DNA from: Candidatus Shapirobacteria bacterium
GTDB lineage: Bacteria; Patescibacteriota; Microgenomatia; UBA12405
Length of the DNA stretch: 6,875 bases
Assembly (NCBI GenBank): GCA_028709405.1
Contig: JAQVXB010000029.1
Coordinates: forward strand, 1-6,875
Direction: 5' to 3'
Position 1 is the first letter of the stretch. The number at the start of each line of letters is the position of its first letter. The notes beneath the pieces are model-generated. The model was given only the letters and a program-made list of their open reading frames with translations. It was not told the origin of the DNA and searched no databases. Of this stretch, positions 1-5,015 are shown piece after piece. The position numbers and the translations under genes were made by a program.

Positions 1-483
1 TGACCCACTGCCAGAAACACCCATGGCAGAACCGGTGCCATTAATGGAAACATTTTTTGTTTGTTGAGAGACAGTACCAGAAAAATTGGCCGAGGCAGGG
101 ATAGGAACAAGAAAAGGATCACAACTACCAACAGCTTTACCAGTAATAGTCCCATGATCTTGACCATCATAATTTCCAGAAATACTACCACTACAATCTC
201 CAGAAAACTCACCGGAAACAACACCACCCTCAAGATTAAAATTTAATACAACATTAACATTATATTTGCTTTTACTAAAAGTTCCACGGGCGGTAACCGG
301 AGTCATTACTTGATTTGGTTCTGGGGTTGGGGTTGGATAAATATTTTGATTTTCTGTGTAAGCAATATAAGCAAAATCAATACCGATAGCAGCACCAATA
401 ATAATTAGAGCTATTAGAAGAAGTAAAAGGATACTAGAAAAACCATTTTGGGTGAAATTTGGTTTTGTAATTTTTTTTGTCAT
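1..483 (-). CDS. Membrane-anchored Gly/Ser/Thr-rich surface protein, partial (C-terminus off the window)
   Basis: I do not recognise this family. Reading down from the ATG at 483-481 gives 161 codons without a stop, so the frame is open through the left edge and the C-terminus is missing. The product starts with a short charged, Lys-rich tail (MTKKITK). A hydrophobic segment follows at about residues 17-41 (SILLLLLIALIIIGAAIGI), then a Pro-Thr linker (PTPTPEP, 50-56). The rest is polar and rich in Gly, Ser and Thr, with alternating patterns typical of beta-structure (for example GEFSGDCSGSISG) and two cysteines at about 97 and 121 that could form a disulfide. The expected layout is an N-in signal anchor with the domain outside the membrane. 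A possible extended -10 (TGCTATTAT) lies 10 bases upstream and there is no Shine-Dalgarno site. The gene is convincing because of this protein architecture; the function is unknown. Confidence 0.8.
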   Translation of the reverse strand, partial: MTKKITKPNFTQNGFSSILLLLLIALIIIGAAIGIDFAYIAYTENQNIYPTPTPEPNQVMTPVTARGTFSKSKYNVNVVLNFNLEGGVVSGEFSGDCSGSISGNYDGQDHGTITGKAVGSCDPFLVPIPASANFSGTVSQQTKNVSINGTGSAMGVSGSGS

Positions 484-493
484 ATATATGTAA

Positions 494-502
494 ATAATAG
501 CA
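494..502 (-). promoter_or_regulatory. Possible extended -10 promoter for the left-edge gene
   Basis: On the minus strand the sequence reads TGCTATTAT, which fits the extended -10 form TGnTATAAT with one mismatch in the hexamer. It ends 10 bases before the ATG at 483, giving a predicted leader of only a few bases. No convincing -35 box is visible. Sites like this occur by chance in AT-rich DNA, so support is modest. Confidence 0.35.
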
Positions 503-571
503 ACGTTAGTTTAAAAATTCCAGATAAGGTGACAATACTCAATGAGTTAAATATTTAGAATTAATTAACAG

Positions 572-877
572 TTAGATCAGACCAAAAAAAAGTAAAATTA
601 AAGCTAAAATTGTAAAAATTGCAAATATACTAACAGTTTTAATAAATAGATTTACCGCTTCTTTTTTCTTTCCTTCAATAAAAAACTGGAGAGGTTGATA
701 AAAAAAGATAAAAGCCATAACAGCCACAGATAGGGTTAAAACTGACAGCATGATTACTGGTGCAAAAAAAGTATCCGGTTTGTTTTTTAAAGGCTGAGTG
801 ACCCAATTCATAATAGAAACAACAAGAATAATGTAAATTGAAGCACTTAGAGCATTGATAATAGGATTTTTAGACAT
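572..877 (-). CDS. Small three-helix integral membrane protein of unknown function
   Basis: This is a 101-residue hydrophobic protein. Three membrane segments are visible at about residues 11-28 (ASIYIILVVSIMNWV), 39-62 (FFAPVIMLSVLTLSVAVMAFIFFY) and 79-101 (IKTVSIFAIFTILALILLFFGLI). A basic cytoplasmic-type loop (EGKKKEA, 68-74) separates the second and third helices. It has no signal-peptide cleavage motif and no catalytic motif. Compact proteins of this kind with well-formed helices are common in Patescibacteria genomes, but I cannot assign a named family. The start at 877 is supported by an extended -10 promoter (TGATATAAT) exactly five bases upstream, which implies a leaderless transcript. 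The preceding gene ends at 946, and the 68-base gap carries one copy of the intergenic repeat. A role in the membrane is certain only at the level of topology. Confidence 0.85.
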   Translation of the reverse strand: MSKNPIINALSASIYIILVVSIMNWVTQPLKNKPDTFFAPVIMLSVLTLSVAVMAFIFFYQPLQFFIEGKKKEAVNLFIKTVSIFAIFTILALILLFFGLI

Positions 878-882
878 AATTT

Positions 883-891
883 ATTATATCA
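883..891 (-). promoter_or_regulatory. Extended -10 promoter, leaderless start, for the three-helix membrane protein
   Basis: The minus strand reads TGATATAAT, a perfect match to the extended -10 consensus TGnTATAAT, preceded by TT. Five bases (AAATT) separate the hexamer from the ATG at 877. Transcription normally starts about seven bases past the -10 hexamer, so the mRNA would begin at or within a base of the start codon. There is no -35 match at normal spacing, as expected for extended -10 promoters. The same arrangement occurs at 1950-1958 and 4807-4815. Confidence 0.62.
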
Positions 892-923
892 AAATACTCC
901 ATTCACTGGACTCAATTAGGACT
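889..923 (-). repeat. Intergenic repeat, copy A (degenerate)
   Basis: On the minus strand this copy reads AGTCCTAATTGAGTCCA followed after three bases by AATGGAG and then ATTTTGAT. Its left half matches copy B (2782-2827) with one mismatch over AGTYCTAATTGAGTCCA, and on the plus strand the two share TGGACTCAATTAG, then one mismatch, then ACTTG. The central block seen in copies B and D is missing. Its AATGGA..ATTT tail resembles the tail of copies C and D and runs into the extended -10 promoter of the next gene. Confidence 0.6.
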
Positions 924-945
924 TGTTTATCAATTTAATGATTAA

Positions 946-1944
946 CTATTTATTAGCTATCCTTTCAATATAATTTCTTAAGGCTGGAACCAATTTGTCA
1001 TCTTTTAAACTTTTTAATTCTTTTTCAGGTATTAAGCTAGTTTTTCTTAAAAAGACTTCTCCATCCATTACTTTTGATAACGTTGAACCTTCAGGTAATT
1101 TAATATTAACTACTTCTCTGACTTCTAATGTATTATTTCCTTCATCCATAAAAGCAATACCTTTTACTTTATCAACTTCTTTCCCATCAATAGTCATTAT
1201 AATTTCATCTAATTCTTGTTCTTCATCTTTTACTTCATTTAATTTAATAAGCTCTAAATTTTCTTCTCCATTAATACTAGTGACTAGATATTCAGAATCA
1301 TCCTTACTTTGTTGATTACCTGTTTTTTCATAATTATCCATCAAAGCCTTAAAAACTTCACCTACCTGTCGTAATTTTTGACGCACAGCTTCTTCCTTAT
1401 CTTCTTCATTACGATAAAAAGTCAATAATCTATTTTCACTAGAATTGTTTGATTTCAAAAAGATAAATTCTTGGTTAGTTTCATCAATTGACGTTTTAGA
1501 TAATTTTTCGCCACATCTTCCAGCTGGTCCTGTTAAACAAAAGGCATCAAATGGAGCTCCTTTATCTCTTCTCATTAAGGCTAAATTTTTATTCCCTTTT
1601 GAATCTTCTACCCAAACCCAAGTTCCACCAGAAATTAATTTTTTTTCTCCACCACCTTTCCTTAAATCCATTACTATGGGAGAATTTTCTAAAGATAGTT
1701 TTTCTTTCCACTTGTCGTCTAAAACTACACTACTATCTTGAGAGCTAATATTTATTATCCACTTTCTACTGTCATCATTATGACTAATACTATCTGCTTG
1801 TATAAAAACCTTGTCGGCTCCAATTTCTCCATCTCTAATTGGATTTTCAATTAACGCAGCAGAAGTTTCTATTCTGTTTCTTTGTTCAGTTTTTTGAATT
1901 TCTTGATTGATAAGTCCTTCATTATTGGTTATTGTTTCCGTCAT
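946..1944 (-). CDS. Acidic protein with a degenerate Nudix-like segment
   Basis: This is a 332-residue soluble, acidic protein with no signal peptide or membrane helix. Residues about 103-165 resemble a Nudix hydrolase: a strand (GGTWVWVEDSKGNKNLALMRR), then KGAPF, then LTGP-AGRCG-E (137-146), which aligns with the LPGG-x4G-E entry to the Nudix box. Seven residues later comes DETNQEF (154-160), where the consensus is REUxEEx. Thus Gly139, Glu146, Glu155 and Glu159 are kept, while Arg becomes Asp and one metal-binding Glu becomes Gln158, so hydrolase activity is doubtful. The remainder, including a mixed charged helix at about 180-205 and a C-terminal part at 218-332, matches nothing I know. 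The start at 1944 is supported by an extended -10 site five bases upstream. The Nudix assignment is inferred from a motif alignment by eye; the alternative is an unrelated alpha/beta protein. Confidence 0.82.
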   Translation of the reverse strand: MTETITNNEGLINQEIQKTEQRNRIETSAALIENPIRDGEIGADKVFIQADSISHNDDSRKWIINISSQDSSVVLDDKWKEKLSLENSPIVMDLRKGGGEKKLISGGTWVWVEDSKGNKNLALMRRDKGAPFDAFCLTGPAGRCGEKLSKTSIDETNQEFIFLKSNNSSENRLLTFYRNEEDKEEAVRQKLRQVGEVFKALMDNYEKTGNQQSKDDSEYLVTSINGEENLELIKLNEVKDEEQELDEIIMTIDGKEVDKVKGIAFMDEGNNTLEVREVVNIKLPEGSTLSKVMDGEVFLRKTSLIPEKELKSLKDDKLVPALRNYIERIANK

Positions 1945-1949
1945 GTGTT

Positions 1950-1958
1950 ATTTTATCA
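1950..1958 (-). promoter_or_regulatory. Extended -10 promoter, leaderless start, for the Nudix-like protein
   Basis: The minus strand reads TGATAAAAT (TGn plus a one-mismatch -10), preceded by CTT. The five bases AACAC separate it from the ATG at 1944. Spacing and the TTTGATA core are the same as at 883-891 and 4807-4815, which is the main support. No Shine-Dalgarno site lies between it and the ATG because there is no room for one. Confidence 0.58.
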
Positions 1959-2007
1959 AAGTTCTTATGTCCATGGCGGGTCATTAAAATTTGAAGCTAA
2001 AAAGTGG

Positions 2008-2039
2008 GGACTCGAGAAATGGAACAGATTTAGAATCAT
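2008..2039 (+). repeat. Intergenic repeat, copy C (right half)
   Basis: The plus strand reads GGACTCGAG, then AAATGGAACAG, then ATTTAGAATCAT. It matches copy D (4919-4944) at 23 of 26 positions from CTCGA to GAAT, and its AGAATCAT end also resembles copy B (AGAATCAT). The left half (AGTTCTA..) is not recognisable. It starts right at the stop codon of the PsbP-like gene (2036-2038), so its last bases overlap that codon. Confidence 0.65.
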
Positions 2040-2749
2040 TGATCAAAGGTAAAGGTAGAAATTATTTTATGATAATCATCTATATAATTTTCATCGTTTA
2101 AACTTACTTGTACTGTATATTCACTGCTATTGGTCGGGTTAAAATAGGTAATTGGCAGTGAGGTTGCTTTAGTACCTTTGCGGGTTGAGTAAATCCAAGT
2201 TGTTTCATATCCTATTAGACCAGTATCTGTGGTTATTTTTTTAATACTCGCCAAACTTTCATACCCTTCAATTTCATATGTACCAGCAACTTTTACATAT
2301 TCATCAAAATTAGTATTGAAGTGGTTTCCATCACGACCTCTGGCATCAACTACTATAAACTCTGTGGTATATGGTTCATCTATATCAATGTCAGATATAA
2401 GTTTAAAACCAGCGCCTGATCGAAGATCGGGAAATTCTCTAAATGCCCAATTATTTAAATATTTTATTGAGTAGCCGTATTTTTTGTTTATGTAAGTTTT
2501 AAAATTAGAAGTGGGATTAGAAGTTGGGGTTGCTATTGAAGTTGGTGTTACACTTTCATTTATTTGAGAAGTTTGAGGGATTGATTGACCTTTGGGAAAT
2601 AAAAGGATTATTGAAATACTGGTGACAATTAAAAATAAAACAAAAAAAATAAAAAATAAAGGTTTATAAATATTTTTTTGAGGAATTGGTGGAGTTGGAG
2701 TGATAAAGGATTGAGATGGTGCTTCGTGAGTTGTGTTTATATTTTCCAT
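2036..2749 (-). CDS. Membrane-anchored extracellular protein with a PsbP-like domain
   Basis: The 237-residue product has a cytoplasmic Pro-rich N-terminus (1-28) and one strong membrane helix at about 29-51 (KPLFFIFFVLFLIVTSISIILLF, in two pieces around 30-50). A Pro/Thr/Ser linker follows (about 55-82, with TPTSIATPTSNPTSN), then a C-terminal domain from residue 84. That domain opens with TYINKKYGYSIKYLNNW, the YxxxxYGFSfkYPxxW signature of PsbP-like and related domains found in many non-photosynthetic bacteria. It ends with the typical YHKIISTFTFDQ (the ..ILSTFKF ending). Hence it is probably a surface-displayed domain tethered to the membrane; binding partner and role are unknown. PsbP here means fold family only and does not suggest photosynthesis. 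Its layout resembles that of the left-edge gene. The stop is TGA. Upstream at 2756-2761 there is a weak -10 (TAATAT), six bases before the ATG. Confidence 0.88.
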   Translation of the reverse strand: MENINTTHEAPSQSFITPTPPIPQKNIYKPLFFIFFVLFLIVTSISIILLFPKGQSIPQTSQINESVTPTSIATPTSNPTSNFKTYINKKYGYSIKYLNNWAFREFPDLRSGAGFKLISDIDIDEPYTTEFIVVDARGRDGNHFNTNFDEYVKVAGTYEIEGYESLASIKKITTDTGLIGYETTWIYSTRKGTKATSLPITYFNPTNSSEYTVQVSLNDENYIDDYHKIISTFTFDQ

Positions 2750-2755
2750 AAATAG

Positions 2756-2761
2756 ATATTA
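2756..2761 (-). promoter_or_regulatory. Weak candidate -10 for the PsbP-like gene
   Basis: The minus strand reads GTGTAATATCTATTT before the ATG at 2749. TAATAT matches TATAAT at four of six positions and sits six bases from the ATG, close to the five-base spacing seen at three other starts. The TG dinucleotide directly abuts the hexamer and is not one base away, so it is a poorer match. Confidence 0.25.
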
Positions 2762-2781
2762 CACTAAATTGGATAAAAGTT

Positions 2782-2827
2782 ATGATTCTGTTCTATTTGC
2801 TCCTGGCCTTGGACTCAATTAGAACTT
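2782..2827 (-). repeat. Intergenic repeat, copy B (full length, hairpin-forming)
   Basis: On the minus strand this copy reads AGTTCTAATTGAGTCCAA, then GGCCAGGAGC, then AAATAGAACAGAATCAT. It aligns along its whole length with copy D (AGTTCTA..GTCCAA..GCTCGACG..AATGGAACAG..GAAT), and its left half with copy A. It can fold: GTTCTA (2790-2795) pairs with TAGAAC (2820-2825), TTG (2797-2799) with CAA (2816-2818) and TCC (2801-2803) with GGA (2811-2813), around a 7-base loop. It begins 4 bases beyond the stop codon of the TIM-barrel gene. No T-run follows on the minus strand, so it is not a standard intrinsic terminator. Confidence 0.65.
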
Positions 2828-2830
2828 GCT

Positions 2831-3613
2831 TTATAAATTATTAATTAGTTTAATTGATTTAATTTTATCTTCATTATCTAAAACCTCTAACGTTAAATAA
2901 TTTTGATAATTAATTTTATTTAAAAAACCAATTAATTTTTTAAAATCTAATTCTCCTGGTAGTTGAAGACCGTAATGGGCTTTGCCATTTTTAACAGCAT
3001 TATGAAAATGTATATCTTTAATTTTATTCTTATTTTTAGTAATAAATTGATAAAAATCTTCACCATTTTGGATACAGTGACCAATATCTATTGTGTAATT
3101 AATATCAGAAATTATTTTAGATAAATTGCCAAGTTCCTCAAGTACAGGAAAATGATTTTCAGCTCCTCTACGAATAGGCATATTTTCGGTTGTTAAAATT
3201 ATTTTTTTATTAGCATAATTGATTAATTTTTGAAAATTTTCTGAAAAAATTTTACTAGCTTTTTGAGGATTAGAATAAACAGGATATTTACCACTGTGAA
3301 CTGTTATTAAATTAGCATTTAAAGCAACAGATTGGTCAATAGTTTTTTTAATAATTTTGATACTGGCTTCATCAATTAGATTATGTCCAGAAACTAAAGA
3401 CATGGAAGTAAATGGGGCATGAATAATTAATTGATAATCAAATAATTGTTCTTTTAGCCAATTAATATCTTGTGGAGATAAATAAGCCTCTAACCAAATT
3501 TCTAAATGGTTTAGGCCAGAGATTGTTTTAATAAAATTAATATCTTTTAACCACTGTTCTCTATTTGAGGTCAAAATGTTTAAAAATATCCCTAATTTAA
3601 ATTTATTTATCAT
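2831..3613 (-). CDS. Sugar phosphate isomerase/epimerase-like TIM-barrel protein (AP endonuclease 2 superfamily)
   Basis: The 260-residue product has the motif order of the xylose-isomerase-like TIM barrel, a fold shared by sugar isomerases and epimerases and by endonuclease IV. Visible strand ends are LEIW (37-40), IIHAPF (63-68), ITVHSG (103-108), LTTENM (140-145), TIDIGH (174-179), DIHFHN (200-205) and TLEV (241-244). Candidate metal ligands are Glu143, Asp176, His179, His202 or His204 and Glu243, with His65 and His106 lining the site. The set looks complete, so it is probably an active divalent-metal enzyme in the cytoplasm. The substrate cannot be read from the sequence; endonuclease IV usually has more metal-binding His and is longer, so an isomerase or epimerase is favoured. 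The gene begins 9 bases after the nucleotidyltransferase-like gene, without a Shine-Dalgarno site, and the two are probably co-transcribed. The start at 3613 fits the family, whose first strand (KLGIFLN) begins right after it. Confidence 0.88.
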   Translation of the reverse strand: MINKFKLGIFLNILTSNREQWLKDINFIKTISGLNHLEIWLEAYLSPQDINWLKEQLFDYQLIIHAPFTSMSLVSGHNLIDEASIKIIKKTIDQSVALNANLITVHSGKYPVYSNPQKASKIFSENFQKLINYANKKIILTTENMPIRRGAENHFPVLEELGNLSKIISDINYTIDIGHCIQNGEDFYQFITKNKNKIKDIHFHNAVKNGKAHYGLQLPGELDFKKLIGFLNKINYQNYLTLEVLDNEDKIKSIKLINNL

Positions 3614-3622
3614 ATGTATACT

Positions 3623-4801
3623 TTAATATTTATTTAAAGAATTAGTAAGTGATGGTGAAAAATAATCTTGTCTCACATGGGAAGATTGGAAATTATCCTC
3701 TTTGTTTGTTTCTTTCTCTTTCAAGAGTCTATCTAGAATAATTTGTTTAAATAAATTGATTTTATTATTGATATCATCATTATCTAAATAAACAGAAAAT
3801 ATTGGTGATATTAAATTTTGATATATCCCTGGATAAAATTCTTGATTAGAGATTATATAACCCGGTAATGTAGTAATATTACCATCATCAACTATTTCTT
3901 CTGTGGGAACTATAAATTCGTATGTTTTCCCGGAAAATGATTTTTGACAACATTGTTTATGAGAAAAATGATTGTCTTTATAATCACGAAGTAGACAAAC
4001 ATGGTCTTCATTTAAAGACAAATCTCTTAACAACCTTTCATTAACCATATTTGAAAAGATATTTTCTGGAAAAAAGTGAATACTAATTTCAAAATCAAAA
4101 TCTTTTAAATTAAACTTCTTACTCAAGATATTAGCCGTTCCATTTTTATAAAATGATAAAAATTTATCCTTTCTCTTTAAAAATATATCTTTATCTTCTT
4201 TATTTAAAAAATCTATTTCATTAAGGAAACCCCAATCTTCACTTAATTTATTTTCATCAATAATCATAATTAAATCTATATCAGAACTACCAGTAGAATC
4301 TAAATTCTCTCTAATATTGTAAAATGGACCATAGCTCATAGAACCGCCAACAATAATACCATTTACATGATTTTTAAAAACACTTTCTATTTTTTCTAAT
4401 TTATCAAGTCTAATTAAAGTTCCTTCTATTGTTTCAACCAACCCTGGTTGTCTTTTGTAGAGTATTTTATTTGAATTTGATATATCATCAATATTTTCAG
4501 GTAAAAGGCTAATTAAATCATCTTTAATTAATTCAAAATCATTAAGTAATTGAATTGCTGATAATTGATTGCTTCTATATGTTGAATATATTTTTGAAAA
4601 ATCGTCTGCTAAATCAGACCTAATATCTGGAATAGTACAACGAGAAAAATCTTTATCTTTAATATTTTTTAAAAAATTAATTCTAAAATTTTCAGGATTA
4701 ATCTCTAATTTTTTGACAGGAACACTTCTTGTTTCAAATTCTCTAATCTTACTAATTTCTGTTTGGTTATGTGAACTAGAAAAATACTCTTTTCCAGACA
4801 T
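3623..4801 (-). CDS. Protein with a nucleotidyltransferase-fold (polymerase-beta superfamily) core
   Basis: The 392-residue product has the superfamily signature in its middle: GGSMSYG (152-158), followed after a 14-residue insert by SSDIDLIMI (172-180). This is the GS-x-xYG...SDIDL/hDhDh pattern whose two Asp residues (174 and 176) bind catalytic metals. A third acidic position probably lies in FDFEISIHFF (235-244), with Asp236 or Glu238. All core residues are present, so nucleotidyl transfer is plausible; the acceptor is unknown. About 140 residues precede the core, including a helical stretch at 62-105, and about 150 follow with no motif I recognise (CCQK near 284-287 is Cys-rich, but no full zinc site is seen). 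It is much longer than MNT-type antitoxins and has no HEPN partner beside it. The gene opens a likely two-gene operon with the TIM-barrel protein and has an extended -10 exactly five bases upstream of its ATG. Confidence 0.85.
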   Translation of the reverse strand: MSGKEYFSSSHNQTEISKIREFETRSVPVKKLEINPENFRINFLKNIKDKDFSRCTIPDIRSDLADDFSKIYSTYRSNQLSAIQLLNDFELIKDDLISLLPENIDDISNSNKILYKRQPGLVETIEGTLIRLDKLEKIESVFKNHVNGIIVGGSMSYGPFYNIRENLDSTGSSDIDLIMIIDENKLSEDWGFLNEIDFLNKEDKDIFLKRKDKFLSFYKNGTANILSKKFNLKDFDFEISIHFFPENIFSNMVNERLLRDLSLNEDHVCLLRDYKDNHFSHKQCCQKSFSGKTYEFIVPTEEIVDDGNITTLPGYIISNQEFYPGIYQNLISPIFSVYLDNDDINNKINLFKQIILDRLLKEKETNKEDNFQSSHVRQDYFSPSLTNSLNKY

Positions 4802-4806
4802 GGCCT

Positions 4807-4815
4807 ATGTTATCA
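4807..4815 (-). promoter_or_regulatory. Extended -10 promoter, leaderless start, for the nucleotidyltransferase-like gene
   Basis: The minus strand reads TTT-TGATAACAT, an extended -10 with TAACAT as the hexamer, followed by the five bases AGGCC and the ATG at 4801. The TTTGATA core and five-base spacing match the sites at 883-891 and 1950-1958. Although AGG is present, it sits two bases from the ATG, too near to act as a Shine-Dalgarno site. Confidence 0.58.
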
Positions 4816-4876
4816 AAAAATTTTGTTTTTTGGAGTATAAATTAAATTCTTTAATCCAGTAGGGGTAGTGAAAAGT

Positions 4877-4908
4877 TAGAACTATTTTTGGGTTTAAAAA
4901 TAGTTCTA
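4877..4908 (-). terminator. Strong hairpin 3' of trpB, possible terminator
   Basis: A perfect 13-base inverted repeat, TAGAACTATTTTT (4877-4889) and AAAAATAGTTCTA (4896-4908), encloses a 6-base loop. It lies 107 bases beyond the trpB stop and 76 bases before the next ATG. On the minus strand it is followed by ACTTTTC, a poor T-tract, so it may instead be an mRNA 3'-end stabiliser or a regulatory structure. Its right arm overlaps the left end of repeat copy D. Confidence 0.5.
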
Positions 4909-4944
4909 GTCCAATATGCTCGACGAATGGAACAGATTTGGAAT
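4902..4944 (+). repeat. Intergenic repeat, copy D (full length)
   Basis: The plus strand reads AGTTCTAGTCCAATAT, then GCTCGACG, then AATGGAACAGATTTGGAAT. It shares its right half with copy C (23 of 26 positions) and its whole layout with copy B on the other strand. Compared with B it lacks about four bases (ATTG) in the left block. A short stem, AGATTT (4934-4939) with AAATCT (4945-4950), closes its right end. Confidence 0.65.
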
Positions 4945-4982
4945 AAATCTACGTATTTGATACCACTTAATTAGTTTTAATA

Positions 4983-5001
4983 AAAAAATTTATAATTTTT
5001 T
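4983..5001 (-). terminator. AT-only hairpin just after trpB, weak terminator candidate
   Basis: AAAAAATT (4983-4990) and AATTTTTT (4994-5001) form a perfect 8-base stem with a 3-base loop, 14 bases past the trpB stop codon. On the minus strand an A/T tract precedes it and seven T residues lie across its 3' arm. The shape is right for an intrinsic terminator, but the stem has no G:C pair and would be weak. In DNA this AT-rich such stems arise by chance. Confidence 0.3.
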
Positions 5002-5015
5002 AAAAAAAAATGATT

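Noticed and set aside
61..246. Open frame on the plus strand, Thr- and Asn-rich
   Set aside because: It lies antisense within the left-edge minus-strand gene, whose product has a clear membrane anchor and linker; the plus-strand frame has low-complexity composition typical of a shadow.
995..1748. Three open frames on the plus strand (995-1315, 1445-1741, 1551-1748)
   Set aside because: All are antisense to the 332-residue minus-strand gene, rich in Ser, Phe and Leu as expected from reversed acidic coding sequence, and two overlap each other.
2229..2474. Open frame on the plus strand
   Set aside because: Antisense to the PsbP-like domain, with no motif or start signal.
2036..2749. Photosystem II PsbP function
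   Set aside because: PsbP-like domains are widespread in non-photosynthetic bacteria; the membrane-anchored layout and genome type give no support for photosynthesis.
2790..2825. Integron-like attC site suggested by GTTCTA...TAGAAC
   Set aside because: attC sites carry GTTRRRY and RYYYAAC core boxes; here the arms read GTTCTAT and TTAGAAC, which do not fit, and there is no integrase or cassette array.
3623..4801. MNT/HEPN toxin-antitoxin module
   Set aside because: The protein is far longer than MNT antitoxins and its neighbour is a TIM-barrel protein, not a HEPN protein.
4569..4862. Open frame on the plus strand crossing the start of the nucleotidyltransferase-like gene
   Set aside because: Mostly antisense to that gene, with no Shine-Dalgarno site or recognisable motif.
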